Source: Thalassobacillus_A hwangdonensis
Lineage (GTDB): Bacteria > Bacillota > Bacilli > Bacillales > Halobacillaceae
Reading direction: 5' to 3'
Assembly: GCF_042675915.1 (NCBI RefSeq)
Contig: NZ_JBHTKL010000005.1
Location: forward strand, 992,001 to 1,056,000
Length of the DNA stretch: 64,000 bases
In this document: positions 1 to 8,990 of the stretch, one piece after another
Layout of the letters: every line of letters begins with the position of its first letter
Position numbering within the stretch: position 1 is the first letter of the stretch
Position numbers and translations under genes: made by a program
The notes under the pieces: generated by a model
Databases searched by the model: none
The model's input: the letters and a program-made list of their open reading frames with translations, nothing else
Told to the model about the DNA's origin: nothing

Positions 1-53
1 CCCTCTATTGATAGACTGAGTGTACAAATGCATGTGACCGGTTGGAGATGAAG

Positions 54-105
54 AGAGACCACAGTAGCTTATTGTGCAATAAGCGCTACTTGTGGTCTCT
101 TTTTT
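54..105 (+). terminator. Leader terminator upstream of glpD, candidate antitermination site
   Basis: A long hairpin pairs 54-63 (AGAGACCACA) with 91-100 (TGTGGTCTCT), then 64-68 with 85-89 and 69-74 with 77-82, and runs into seven T's. It lies about 107 bases before the glpD start, and I see no convincing promoter between it and glpD. In B. subtilis glpD is controlled by a leader terminator that GlpP overcomes when glycerol-3-phosphate is present. The position fits that scheme. It could also simply end an upstream glp gene. Confidence 0.7.
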
Positions 106-211
106 ATTAATCAAGTATTCCAGAGCAGCCAACCCTCATACATGAAATGCAGCAGATATGGGAATAGAAAAAAGGACACGAATATTGTTCTACGGAAAAA
201 GGAGTGGAAAC

Positions 212-1864
212 ATGGGGAGCTTATCGAGCTTTGAAAGAAAACAAACAATTGAGGAAATGACAGCCCAGCAATTGGATGTCCTCGTCATCGGTGGAGGAAT
301 CACTGGTGCAGGGATCACATTGGATGCTGCTTCAAGAGGAATGAAGACGGCTGTCGTTGAGATGCAGGATTTCGCTGCAGGTACATCCAGCCGTTCGACG
401 AAACTCGTCCACGGCGGATTGAGATATTTGAAACAGTTTGAAGTGCGGATGGTTTCCGAAGTTGGGAAAGAGCGTGAAATCGTTTATGAAAATGGGCCAC
501 ATGTCACGACACCAGAGTGGATGATGCTTCCATTCTATGAAGGCGGTAACTTCGGTCCGTTCCTTTCCAGTATCGGTTTGCGTGTATATGATTACCTTGC
601 CGGTGTTAAAAAATCGGAACGCAGAACCATCCTCTCAAGGAAACAAGCGCTTGAATATGAACCACTGATCAAGCATGATGGTCTCAAAGGTGCAGGCTAT
701 TACGTGGAATATAAGACGGATGATGCAAGACTGACCTTGGAGGTACTGAAGAAAGGCGTCGAACATGGTGCACTTGCTGCCAACTATATGAAAGTGGTCG
801 ATTTCCTTTACGATGAAAACGGCAAAGTGAATGGTGCGATCGTAGAGGATCAGATTGATAACTCTCAACATAAGATTCTTGCGAAAAAAGTCATCAATGC
901 AGGTGGGCCGTGGGTCGATGAACTGAGGGAAATTGATGGATCGAAACGAGGAAAGACGCTTCAGCTGACGAAGGGTGTCCACCTTGTTTTTGATGAGGGA
1001 AGTTTTCCTCTAAGACAAGCAATTTACTTTGATTCTCCTGATGGCAGGATGATTTTCGCAATCCCTCGGGATGGTAAAACTTATGTCGGCACGACGGATA
1101 CAGCTTATGATGCTGATATTGCTCATCCAACCATGACGGAAGCGGATCGTGATTATCTGCTTGAGTCTATTCATTATATGTTCCCTTCACTGAACATCAC
1201 GGAGGAAGACGTGGAGTCGAGCTGGGCTGGATTACGACCGTTGATTCATGAAGAAGATAAAGACCCTTCTGAAATTTCAAGAAGAGATGAGATCTTCGTT
1301 TCTGATTCCGGTTTGATTTCAATGGCAGGAGGCAAACTGACAGGTTATCGTAAAATGGCAGAAACCGCAGTCGACCTTATCCGTGACCAGTTCGTCGAAG
1401 AATATGAAATCAAATATTCGGATACGGAAACGAAGCACATGCCGATTTCGGGTGGAGAAGTCGGTGGATCGAAAGGGTTTGAAAAGTTTTCCCACGAAAA
1501 GGCGATCGAGGGAATCAAACTTGGTCTCACAGAAGCCGACGCAAGAATGCTGGTCAAATTATATGGTTCAAATGTAACTAAAGTGTTTGACTATTATAAG
1601 AATGCGGATACTGCTTTCGACCCTGTCGTTTTCGCGATGCTCCGCTATGGTCTAGAGCAAGAATTGACCTATAAACCGGTCGACTTCTTTGTCCGAAGAA
1701 CAGGAGCATTGTTCTTCCAAATCGACTGGGTGCACGAGCACAAAGAGGCTGTCATCAACTACATGCATAGGGAACTTGGCTGGACAGATGAACAGAAACA
1801 GACTTATGAGGCAGAATTGGACCAGCTGCTGGAAGAAGCGGTAAAACCTACGGAGCACGTTTAA
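212..1864 (+). CDS. glpD: Aerobic glycerol-3-phosphate dehydrogenase
   Basis: FAD-dependent, membrane-associated enzyme that oxidises sn-glycerol-3-phosphate to dihydroxyacetone phosphate and feeds electrons to the quinone pool. The 550-residue product has the N-terminal dinucleotide fold (GGGITGAG near residues 27-34) and the family motif AGTSSRSTKLVHGGLRYL just after it, and its length is normal. I place the start at ATG 212 because AAAAGGAGTGG ends five bases before it; an in-frame ATG at 158 lacks such a site. A transcription terminator follows at once, so the gene is transcribed singly or as the last gene of an upstream glp unit. Confidence 0.95.
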   Translation: MGSLSSFERKQTIEEMTAQQLDVLVIGGGITGAGITLDAASRGMKTAVVEMQDFAAGTSSRSTKLVHGGLRYLKQFEVRMVSEVGKEREIVYENGPHVTTPEWMMLPFYEGGNFGPFLSSIGLRVYDYLAGVKKSERRTILSRKQALEYEPLIKHDGLKGAGYYVEYKTDDARLTLEVLKKGVEHGALAANYMKVVDFLYDENGKVNGAIVEDQIDNSQHKILAKKVINAGGPWVDELREIDGSKRGKTLQLTKGVHLVFDEGSFPLRQAIYFDSPDGRMIFAIPRDGKTYVGTTDTAYDADIAHPTMTEADRDYLLESIHYMFPSLNITEEDVESSWAGLRPLIHEEDKDPSEISRRDEIFVSDSGLISMAGGKLTGYRKMAETAVDLIRDQFVEEYEIKYSDTETKHMPISGGEVGGSKGFEKFSHEKAIEGIKLGLTEADARMLVKLYGSNVTKVFDYYKNADTAFDPVVFAMLRYGLEQELTYKPVDFFVRRTGALFFQIDWVHEHKEAVINYMHRELGWTDEQKQTYEAELDQLLEEAVKPTEHV

Positions 1865-1871
1865 CATTGAG

Positions 1872-1906
1872 AAAGTATGGAATCCCACTGGGTTCCATAC
1901 TTTTTT
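1872..1906 (+). terminator. Rho-independent terminator after glpD
   Basis: AAGTATGGAA(T)CCC pairs with GGGTTCCATACTT around a short loop and is followed by TTTTTT. It starts 8 bases after the glpD stop. Confidence 0.85.
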
Positions 1907-1955
1907 ATTTGTGGTACAGTTGAGAATGGATGTATTTGTAAAAGGAGATTTACAT

Positions 1956-2945
1956 ATGAAGTACAAATCTATTGTTTTAATTATCGGCCTGGTCATTTTT
2001 GGATTCATTGGTCTCTTATACTGGGAAGGAGAAGATACAGTAGAAGAGCGGGAAGAGATGACGCAACCGACACCTCCGCCTGTCGAACCCCCTGAAATCC
2101 TACCTTATGAAGGAGAGCCGTTGACAATTGCCGTGGTAGGCCAGGCACCAGATATCAAAGAAGAGGCACTCATCACCTTTGAAGAAATGGAATTCGATAA
2201 GCTCACTGAGTTGGACGAAAGCAGCTACGATGCAGCATTTATCATGAAGGACCATCATGAGAGGGCTGCTGAGCCTGGAGCTGCTCTTACATATAAGCAA
2301 TCGAACCTTCCATTCTTTTTCATTGAATCAGAAAAAATGTATTTCACCTATACTCTCGAAAAGCAGTCCTATGAGAACGCTCCGGAAAATGAATACTTCA
2401 TTATTGGTTATCACTCCAACAGGGATGGGACGAGCAACTTTTGGCAAATAGGAGAAGTGGATAAAAAAGCTGCAGAAAAAGAGTATTATAGTCAGGTATT
2501 CTCCATGATTGAACATCAATCGAATTCTCAAATAGCACCATATCTGACTGAACTGATTGAAGCAGAGGAACATTTCACCCATATCCTCCATGAAGAAAAT
2601 GGGCATGAAAGAAAGATTGTATTTTACCAGGTACAGAAAGGTGATAAGAAGGGAATTGGATTGGCATTGTACGAAAGGGATACAGATGTCGCGTGGCAAC
2701 TTAAGGAGTTTACTTCCGAATTCATTGGACTGGGTGAACTAGGTTCAGGTTCAATCCAACTGGATTCATCCTCGAAACTGGTCTATGGATATGAAAACAG
2801 CTGGCCGATGCACCAGTTTGAAAAAGTAGATGAACTCTCCGAAGGAAAGCTGCTTGTCAGAAACAGCATGCTCACCTATGCGATTGTAGATAATAATCAA
2901 ACGTTCACCGTTGAAAGAGGCGGGTATGACACGGATACTTGGTAA
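1956..2945 (+). CDS. Membrane-anchored protein of unknown function
   Basis: I do not recognise this 329-residue protein. It has one N-terminal hydrophobic segment (about residues 5-23, KSIVLIIGLVIFGFIGLLYW) without a lipobox cysteine, then an acidic and proline-rich linker (PTPPPVEPPEI), then a soluble, presumably external domain rich in Glu, Tyr and aromatic residues. The start at ATG 1956 is chosen because AAAGGAG lies seven bases upstream. The stop overlaps the run-up to the acetyltransferase gene, so the two are probably co-transcribed. Function unknown. Confidence 0.7.
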   Translation: MKYKSIVLIIGLVIFGFIGLLYWEGEDTVEEREEMTQPTPPPVEPPEILPYEGEPLTIAVVGQAPDIKEEALITFEEMEFDKLTELDESSYDAAFIMKDHHERAAEPGAALTYKQSNLPFFFIESEKMYFTYTLEKQSYENAPENEYFIIGYHSNRDGTSNFWQIGEVDKKAAEKEYYSQVFSMIEHQSNSQIAPYLTELIEAEEHFTHILHEENGHERKIVFYQVQKGDKKGIGLALYERDTDVAWQLKEFTSEFIGLGELGSGSIQLDSSSKLVYGYENSWPMHQFEKVDELSEGKLLVRNSMLTYAIVDNNQTFTVERGGYDTDTW

Positions 2946-2974
2946 CCATTGATGAAATGGAGAGTGGTGTACTT

Positions 2975-3613
2975 ATGCAAATTAAGATAAGAAATGAACG
3001 TCCTGAAGATTATAAAGTGGTTGAAGAAGTTGCCAGAGAAGCATTTTGGAATTTATATTTTCCAGGATGTCATGAACATTACGTAATTCACAAAATGAGA
3101 GAACATGAGGATTTTATCAAGGATCTTTCATTTGTTATCGAAGTGGAAGGTAAGATTGTCGGTGGTATCTTCTATACTCAATCAAAAATTGTAGCTGAAG
3201 ATGGAAAAGAATATAAAACGATCAGTTTTGGTCCTGTGTTTATTTCTCCTGAACACCGTAGGAAAGGACTCGGGAGAAAGCTGATCACTCATTCTATCCA
3301 AGCAGCGAAAGAAATGGGCTACCGTGCGATCCTTACATTAGGTTATCCATATCATTATGAACCTTATGGATTTCGAGGTGGGAAAAAGTACAGCATATCC
3401 ATGCCCGATAAGAAGTTCTATAAAGGGTTGCTTGTATTACCGCTTTACGAAAATGCGTTGGATGACATTTCAGGTCATGTGGTTTTTTCAGATGCACTGG
3501 AGGTTAACGAAGAAGATGTGGAAGCTTTTGATCAATCATTTCCTCCTAAAGAAAAGAAATTTCAAGAGAGCCAGATTGAATTTGAGAAAGCTGCTTCATT
3601 GCTTGATGAATAA
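2975..3613 (+). CDS. GNAT family N-acetyltransferase
   Basis: A 212-residue acetyl-CoA-dependent N-acyltransferase of the GNAT fold. The acetyl-CoA-binding motif A is clear (PVFISPEHRRKGLGRKLI, the R-x-x-G-x-G/A type), followed by a motif-B-like stretch ending YHYEPYGFRGG, typical of the YhbS-like branch. The acceptor substrate cannot be told. ATG 2975 is preferred over upstream in-frame starts because GGAGAGTGGTG ends five bases before it. The gene begins 29 bases after the preceding unknown gene and ends at a bidirectional terminator. Confidence 0.85.
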   Translation: MQIKIRNERPEDYKVVEEVAREAFWNLYFPGCHEHYVIHKMREHEDFIKDLSFVIEVEGKIVGGIFYTQSKIVAEDGKEYKTISFGPVFISPEHRRKGLGRKLITHSIQAAKEMGYRAILTLGYPYHYEPYGFRGGKKYSISMPDKKFYKGLLVLPLYENALDDISGHVVFSDALEVNEEDVEAFDQSFPPKEKKFQESQIEFEKAASLLDE

Positions 3614-3627
3614 CAACAGAAACAAAG

Positions 3628-3658
3628 AAAGCTCGCCTTCAAGAATGGCGAGCTTTTT
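3628..3658. terminator. Bidirectional terminator between convergent genes
   Basis: AAAGCTCGCC (3628-3637) pairs with GGCGAGCTTT (3647-3656), with T's on one side and A's on the other. It separates the plus-strand acetyltransferase from the minus-strand XRE regulator. Confidence 0.8.
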
Positions 3659-3664
3659 GAATAT

Positions 3665-3871
3665 CTATGAAAGATCTTTTTCATCAAGCAGAAACACTTC
3701 TTCAATCGGTGTCTCTAATTGGCGTGCGATTTTAGCTGCTAATTTCAATGATGGGTTGTATTCGCCTTTTTCCAAGAAGACGATTGTTTCTCGTCGGACG
3801 CCAACTTGTTTGGCAAGGTCCGCTTGGGTCATTTGGAATCGAGCGCGAAGTTCTTTAATTCTAGTGATCAT
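3665..3871 (-). CDS. Small XRE-family transcriptional regulator
   Basis: A 68-residue protein that is almost entirely one helix-turn-helix domain of the Cro/CI (XRE) type: the scissors are TQADLAKQVGVRRETIVFLEKGEYNPSLKLAAKIA in two quoted halves (TQADLAKQVGVRRETIVFLE, then KGEYNPSLKLAAKIA). It belongs to the short YgzD/YozG-like regulators that accompany a small membrane protein gene. It overlaps the upstream membrane-protein gene by 11 bases, so the two are translated from one message. It probably represses its own operon through the palindrome at 4313-4332 (inference). Confidence 0.85.
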   Translation of the reverse strand: MITRIKELRARFQMTQADLAKQVGVRRETIVFLEKGEYNPSLKLAAKIARQLETPIEEVFLLDEKDLS

Positions 3872-4274
3872 GGATGAAATCCTTTCTTTTTCTTACAATC
3901 AGCCAGCTGATTGCGAAACTGAAGAACATGCCAGCAAGCCCAAGCATTAAAAGGTCATCCTGTTGGAAGTGTTGATGGAATGCGAACAATGTAAGCCAAA
4001 TGATCAGAGAGATGAAGTAGGAATAGCCTGCTGCAAACAGCTTCACTTTCTTCGAGCGCTCATCGTCATGAGGATAGCCCGCACTCACATCCTTGAATAG
4101 CCTGATTATGACCGGGATAAGGATGAGGCCGACCAGGATAATTGAAATAGAGAGTAGAAGAATTGAAGTAATCGCTGCGTCCGCTTCCAATAGTGTTTGG
4201 GCTTGGAGGATTAATCCTATCACAAGCGATGCACCTAATAAAGTGATGACAATCAAGAACAACTTCGAATTCAT
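3861..4274 (-). CDS. Four-helix membrane protein, DUF2178-like
   Basis: A 137-residue hydrophobic protein with four predicted membrane segments (about residues 4-24, 36-58, 82-102 and 108-128) and a short charged cytoplasmic loop with GYPHDDERSKKV. The DER-x-K-K motif after helix 2 resembles DUF2178 proteins, which are often coded beside small XRE regulators as here. Function unknown. The start follows AAGGAGGGAAAA on the minus strand, and a palindrome lies 39 bases further upstream. Confidence 0.7.
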   Translation of the reverse strand: MNSKLFLIVITLLGASLVIGLILQAQTLLEADAAITSILLLSISIILVGLILIPVIIRLFKDVSAGYPHDDERSKKVKLFAAGYSYFISLIIWLTLFAFHQHFQQDDLLMLGLAGMFFSFAISWLIVRKRKDFIHDH

Positions 4275-4312
4275 AAACTTTTCCCTCCTTAATGTTAGAA
4301 ATAATTAACCTT

Positions 4313-4332
4313 ATGTTATAAATATATAACAT
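4313..4332. promoter_or_regulatory. Palindromic operator candidate of the XRE/DUF2178 pair
   Basis: ATGTTATA AATA TATAACAT is a perfect inverted repeat. On the minus strand a TTGCAA hexamer lies just upstream and the expected -10 position falls inside the palindrome, so a bound regulator would block the promoter. It also lies 83 bases upstream of the divergent gene at 4415. Confidence 0.5.
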
Positions 4333-4414
4333 AGAAGGGGAATTGCAACCTTTTTCTGAAACATTTATCCAAAAAGTACGTAGTTGTACTATACATAAAA
4401 AAGGAGTGCGTATT

Positions 4415-5242
4415 ATGAAGGATATGGCACAATTGCTGGAACAGGACGGGAGAAAGCAGTTGATCATTGGTATCATCAGTGCTTTGATTGGTGCGTTGTT
4501 CATCTTTGGACTGTTCGTTGTAGAGGTTGATGGGGTTAGCTATCTGGTCACTGGATTTTTCATTTTCATCTTCCTTTTCATCGGTCTCACTCAACTTTCA
4601 GCGGGAGCAAGGGATCTAAGGCAGTCACGTTCTGGTACGAAAAATTTCACAGATGGAGTCGAGTCGGTTGCACATGAATCTTTACCTAAGCGTATGTATC
4701 TTGGCTTTCATTCAGGGTTTGATACGAGGACACGGCTATACGACATGGATGGAAACACATACGGTGAGGTAAAAGAGCAGGGGCGTCTAAATAGAGCAGT
4801 GAAATTTTTGGGAGGAGCAGTTCATGCTACCCCATTCTTGCCGGGGACGTATGCTTTCTATGACCAGGATGCTAACTTGATCTATTCATTAGATAAAAAG
4901 GGAGGATTGCGCTGGCGAAGCTATATTGAAGATGAATCAGGCCATCCAATTGCATATATTGAAGAACCATCAGGAAATAAAGGGAAAGTGCTTCATTACC
5001 TAAAAGGAGATCAGCTTATCTGGAAAGCGGAAACGGATTCCTATGGTGATTTTGTAAAAATATACGATACAAGTGGGAAAATGCTTGTTGAAATGAAGCG
5101 GGATGCCATTCCTGTAGAAGCTGTCGATCGCTTCGGTTCATCCTCAGGTTTCTTATTGGAATGGCACGATGCGAAAGATGTTACCGATGAACTGCTCGTG
5201 TTCACTTTTACGCTACATCTTCGTCGGTTCATGAATTACTGA
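4415..5242 (+). CDS. Two-helix membrane protein with beta-rich soluble domain, function unknown
   Basis: I do not recognise this 275-residue protein with certainty. After a short cytoplasmic head come two hydrophobic helices (about residues 16-36 and 43-65) and then a 200-residue soluble part made of short repeating strands with D-x-D/G turns (for example YDMDGNTYGEV and YDTSGKMLVEM), somewhat like a LURP-one/tubby-type barrel; that likeness is only an impression. ATG 4415 follows AAAAAAGGAG. The gene is divergent from the XRE/DUF2178 pair. Confidence 0.6.
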   Translation: MKDMAQLLEQDGRKQLIIGIISALIGALFIFGLFVVEVDGVSYLVTGFFIFIFLFIGLTQLSAGARDLRQSRSGTKNFTDGVESVAHESLPKRMYLGFHSGFDTRTRLYDMDGNTYGEVKEQGRLNRAVKFLGGAVHATPFLPGTYAFYDQDANLIYSLDKKGGLRWRSYIEDESGHPIAYIEEPSGNKGKVLHYLKGDQLIWKAETDSYGDFVKIYDTSGKMLVEMKRDAIPVEAVDRFGSSSGFLLEWHDAKDVTDELLVFTFTLHLRRFMNY

Positions 5243-5341
5243 TCATGCAACACCAAAATGATTTCATCTAACCATCCAGGATCAGAGAATTTGTGATAAA
5301 ATTTATATATCAGAAAATTCTGTATAAACGAGGTGGTCGTG

Positions 5342-7012
5342 TTGAATTTTTACGAACAGGATCCAAATCTGGCGTTCCAGCTGAAGCATCGGTTACCGGC
5401 TGCTTTTTTCGTATGGGCAGATCGTGAATTGCATGCATTCGGAGCTTTGTGTGCTGGAGAAATCGACCAGCGTGCCGTTCATACCGACCGGGAAGGCCAG
5501 CCAAAATTGATCAAGTATGATCGGATGGGTGACGATGTTTCGGAAGTATGGCTCAATGAGGGCTATAAGAAAACAGTAAAAGAAACGTATGACCGAGGGA
5601 TTGTCGGCTATGTCCATAAAGATATCCCCGAGCTCGGACAGAAAGGAAATTACCTCTATTCTTACGCGCAAGGATACCTTCTGTCCCATGCAGAACCTGG
5701 CTTTTACTGCCCAGTCACGCTGACGATGGCGACTGCCTACTTGCTGGACCGCTATGCAGACGAACAATTGAAGGAAGCCTACCTTCCTCATGTACTCTCA
5801 ACCGGGGAGACGGAATTATATGAAGGAGCAACATTTTTAACAGAACGGCAAGGAGGCTCGGATGTCGGTGCGAACGAAGTGCTGGCAGTCAAGAAAGGCT
5901 CGGAGTACCGGATCTATGGAGAAAAATATTTTGCAAGCAATGCTGGTGCATGCGGGGTAGCGATGGTGCTGGCGAGACTTGATGGGGCACCGAAGGGTTC
6001 AAAGGGGCTGAGTCTATTTTTAGTACCGTGGAAGAAAGAAGACGGAAAGAACAATCATATAAAAATCAGAAGGCTGAAGGATAAGCTTGGAGTGAGGGCG
6101 GTTCCATCTGCAGAAGTGGAATTCGAAGGTGCAAAGGCGTTTCTGGTCGGTGAAGCGGAACGGGGTTTCTATTATATGATGGAAGCTTTGAACCTTTCAC
6201 GAATATGTAATGCTGTCGCATCTATTGGTATTATGAGGCGGGCTTATCTGGAAGCAAGAGAGTACGCGAAAAAGCGGGATGCTTTTGGAAACAAGCTCAT
6301 CGATTATCCGATGATTCAGGATAGTCTTGCAAAAATGGCAGTGAAACAGGAAGTGGAGACATCGGCCATCTTCGATCTTGTCGCTTCGTTTGATGATTGG
6401 AATAAAGGAAATCAGAACGAGGTGAAAACAGTTCTGAACCGCCTGCTGATTGCGATTCTGAAGAAGGAAAGCGCGGAGCAGGCGATTCATTTCTCACATG
6501 AAGCGATCGAGATGCACGGTGGGAACGGCTATATTGAAGATTTCGTGACACCTAGACTATTAAGGGATGCACAAGTGCTGACGGTCTGGGAAGGGACGGC
6601 AAACATCCTCGGCCTTGAGGTGCTGAGGCTACTTCGTAAATATGAGGCACACAAGTTGTTTGAATCCGAGGTCCTCGAGCGGCTTGATCACGTACCTGAC
6701 AAACTTCAACCGTTGCGAAAACAGCTCCGGGTTGCTGTCACATCTCTGACTGATGACTGTCAACACATTCTCGAACAGGAAGAGTCGATTCAAACCTTCC
6801 ATAGTAAGAAACTTGCGGAGAGAATGGCAGCTATCTTCGAAGGGCTGATCGCGTTGGAGGATGCTGCTAAAGGGGATGAGCGCAAACAGAAAGTGGCTGA
6901 AATCTATTTTCATCAGACATTCATTCATGAAGAACTCGAAACCGATCCCCTTACATTGAAGTATTTCGATGCAATCATCTATCAGAAATGGGATACGACG
7001 ATCACGGACTAA
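5342..7012 (+). CDS. Acyl-CoA dehydrogenase, AidB-like
   Basis: FAD-dependent acyl-CoA dehydrogenase family protein of about 556 residues, longer than the usual 380-residue short-chain enzymes and with the extended N- and C-terminal parts of the AidB branch. Visible family motifs: ATFLTERQGGSDVGANEV (FAD/substrate loop), the glycine-rich AIEMHGGNGYIEDF and VWEGTANILGLEVLRL near the C-terminal third. Substrate unknown; AidB proteins are linked to branched-chain acyl-CoA or alkylation stress. TTG 5342 is chosen because GAGGTGG ends five bases before it; GTG 5333 and 5339 are in frame but too close. It stands alone before a terminator. Confidence 0.85.
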   Translation: MNFYEQDPNLAFQLKHRLPAAFFVWADRELHAFGALCAGEIDQRAVHTDREGQPKLIKYDRMGDDVSEVWLNEGYKKTVKETYDRGIVGYVHKDIPELGQKGNYLYSYAQGYLLSHAEPGFYCPVTLTMATAYLLDRYADEQLKEAYLPHVLSTGETELYEGATFLTERQGGSDVGANEVLAVKKGSEYRIYGEKYFASNAGACGVAMVLARLDGAPKGSKGLSLFLVPWKKEDGKNNHIKIRRLKDKLGVRAVPSAEVEFEGAKAFLVGEAERGFYYMMEALNLSRICNAVASIGIMRRAYLEAREYAKKRDAFGNKLIDYPMIQDSLAKMAVKQEVETSAIFDLVASFDDWNKGNQNEVKTVLNRLLIAILKKESAEQAIHFSHEAIEMHGGNGYIEDFVTPRLLRDAQVLTVWEGTANILGLEVLRLLRKYEAHKLFESEVLERLDHVPDKLQPLRKQLRVAVTSLTDDCQHILEQEESIQTFHSKKLAERMAAIFEGLIALEDAAKGDERKQKVAEIYFHQTFIHEELETDPLTLKYFDAIIYQKWDTTITD

Positions 7013-7046
7013 ACAGAGAGGCGCACGTGCTTCTCTGTTTTCTTTT
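7012..7046 (+). terminator. Terminator after the acyl-CoA dehydrogenase
   Basis: AAACAGAGA pairs with TCTCTGTTT around an 11-12 base loop, followed by TCTTTTT. The left arm overlaps the stop codon. Confidence 0.75.
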
Positions 7047-7084
7047 TGAGCAAAAGGGAAAACTGGATTACAGGAACTACACTG

Positions 7085-7113
7085 TTGACGGTATTGCTCT
7101 GTTTTGGTAGCAT
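7085..7113 (+). promoter_or_regulatory. Predicted sigma-A promoter of the his operon
   Basis: TTGACG (7085-7090), a 17-base spacer and TAGCAT (7108-7113), 62 bases before hisZ. No T-box or leader peptide rich in His codons is visible between it and hisZ. Confidence 0.55.
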
Positions 7114-7174
7114 GGTAACATATTAGCGAGGTAAAGGATTAAAGAGTATTCAATGGATAAAGGGGTGCACACCA

Positions 7175-8359
7175 TTGGCGAAGCGACTAATGTTCGAAAA
7201 ACCATTAGGAATGCGGGATACGCTCCCGTTTTTTTATAAACAGAAAAAGACGATCCGGAACAAATTGACCGAAGCGATCGATGCTTACGGTTATTCTTTC
7301 ATGGACACACCGCTACTGGAATATTACGAGACTGTCGGTGAAGTGAGTGCGACTTCCAATCAGCAATTGTTCAAACTGCTCGATCAGCAAGGGCATTCGC
7401 TTGTGCTGCGTCCTGATTTGACAGCCCCAATCGCTCGGGTTGCCGCTTCACAGATGAAAGAAGCTCAATTCCCATTGCGTCTGGCTTATGATGGTCCAGT
7501 TTTCCGTGCACAGCAGAAGGAAGGCGGGAAGCCTGCACAATTCGAACAGGTTGGAACAGAACTGATCGGTGACCATTCCATCTATGGCGATGCAGAAGTG
7601 ATTGCATTGCTAGTAGAGTCCTTACGTGAGGCAGGGTTGGAAGATTTCCAGATCACAGTCGGACATATCGGTTATGTTCGTGCCTTTTTCCAGGAGTTTT
7701 TAGGGGAGGACCAGGATGCTACCGATGAGTTGATGGGATATTTGTACAGAAAGAATTATGTCGGCTATCGTGAAGCAGTTGACTCGTTGCCATTGAATGA
7801 AGAAAACAAGAGGGCTTTGAAGGAGTTACTGAAACTGCGTGGGAGTGATGAGATTTTCAGTGAAAGTAAATCACTTGCCCGCAATCAGGGTTGTCTGCAG
7901 GCAATCAATGAATTGAAACAGCTCCACAAGCTGTTGAAAAATTATCAAGTGGGCGATTATGTCAGCTTTGACCTCAATCTGATCAGCCACATGCATTATT
8001 ACACAGGGGTGCTGTTCGAAGGGTATGCGCCTAACTTAGGCTCATTGCTTTGTAATGGTGGAAGGTACGATAAACTGCTTCCGTCCTTTCAATTAAATGC
8101 CTCCGCTACAGGTTTTGCGGTGCACTTGGAACGATTGGTCGAAGCAATCGGGGCATCAAATGGTCAAGACCAGCGGGTCGGAGTCCTTTTCGACGATGAT
8201 AGCTTCAAAGCAGCATTGGACGCTGCAAGGGCATTGAGAGCTGAAGGGAAAAAGGTGCTGATGCAGCATGTCGATCAGATCATCGACTTGGAACAATTCC
8301 AGGCTGCGCTTGAGGAAGTCGTAGATGTAACGCAGACGGGAGGTTTCTTTGATGAATGA
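7175..8359 (+). CDS. hisZ: ATP phosphoribosyltransferase regulatory subunit
   Basis: A 394-residue paralogue of histidyl-tRNA synthetase without aminoacylation activity that forms the octameric HisZ-HisG enzyme. It has the class II synthetase-like motifs: GMRDTLPFF near the N-terminus, LRPDLTAPIARV and the DLNLISHMHYYTGVLFEGYA segment. TTG 7175 is the start (AGGGGTG seven bases upstream). First gene of the his operon; its end overlaps hisG by 8 bases. Its presence agrees with the short form of HisG that follows. Confidence 0.93.
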   Translation: MAKRLMFEKPLGMRDTLPFFYKQKKTIRNKLTEAIDAYGYSFMDTPLLEYYETVGEVSATSNQQLFKLLDQQGHSLVLRPDLTAPIARVAASQMKEAQFPLRLAYDGPVFRAQQKEGGKPAQFEQVGTELIGDHSIYGDAEVIALLVESLREAGLEDFQITVGHIGYVRAFFQEFLGEDQDATDELMGYLYRKNYVGYREAVDSLPLNEENKRALKELLKLRGSDEIFSESKSLARNQGCLQAINELKQLHKLLKNYQVGDYVSFDLNLISHMHYYTGVLFEGYAPNLGSLLCNGGRYDKLLPSFQLNASATGFAVHLERLVEAIGASNGQDQRVGVLFDDDSFKAALDAARALRAEGKKVLMQHVDQIIDLEQFQAALEEVVDVTQTGGFFDE

Positions 8360-8990
8360 ATCGCTTACGATCGCAATGCCGAAAGGGCGTATTTTTGAAG
8401 AAGCGGCCGAACTGATGAAAGCTGCTGGATACGACCTTTTGGAAAATATGGAGGAAACGAGGAAACTGATTCTCCAATTCCCTGACCAGAACATTCAGAT
8501 CATGATGGCTAAGCCGATGGATGTCGTCACTTATGTAGAGCATGGTGCTGCAGATATCGGGATTGCAGGGAAAGACGTGCTTTTGGAACAGGACCGCGAT
8601 GTCTATGAAGTACTTGATCTTGGAATCAGCCCTTGTTATCTGGCGGTCGCAGGTTTGCCGGATACACAAATGGGAAAAATCGCACCAAAGATCGCGACAA
8701 AGTATCCGCAGATTGCTTCGGATTATTTCCGTGAACAAGGTGAGCAGATCGAAATCATTTCATTAAACGGGTCAATCGAGCTTGCTCCTTTGATCGGACT
8801 TGCGGACAGGATCGTCGATATCGTTTCCACTGGTCGGACATTGAAGGAAAATGGCCTTGTTGAATATGAAAAAATCGTTGATGTCACATCGAGATTGATC
8901 GTCAATCCTGTCAGCTATCGGCTTAAAAGTGCCCGGATTGATGAGATGGTACGAAGCTTAAGCAGGGTGATTGAGGAGAATGCGGTATGA
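8352..8990 (+). CDS. hisG: ATP phosphoribosyltransferase, short catalytic form
   Basis: Catalyses the first step of histidine synthesis, joining ATP and PRPP to phosphoribosyl-ATP. At 212 residues it lacks the C-terminal regulatory domain of long HisG, so it needs HisZ for activity and feedback control. TIAMPKGRIFEEA opens the protein and the PRPP-binding loop DIVSTGRTLKENGL is present. ATG 8352 is used with GGGAGGT seven bases upstream. Its TGA overlaps the hisD ATG. Confidence 0.95.
   Translation: MNESLTIAMPKGRIFEEAAELMKAAGYDLLENMEETRKLILQFPDQNIQIMMAKPMDVVTYVEHGAADIGIAGKDVLLEQDRDVYEVLDLGISPCYLAVAGLPDTQMGKIAPKIATKYPQIASDYFREQGEQIEIISLNGSIELAPLIGLADRIVDIVSTGRTLKENGLVEYEKIVDVTSRLIVNPVSYRLKSARIDEMVRSLSRVIEENAV

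Noticed and set aside
7046..7175. T-box or His leader peptide before the his operon
   Set aside because: No T-box sequence, specifier hairpin or His-codon run is visible; only a simple promoter.
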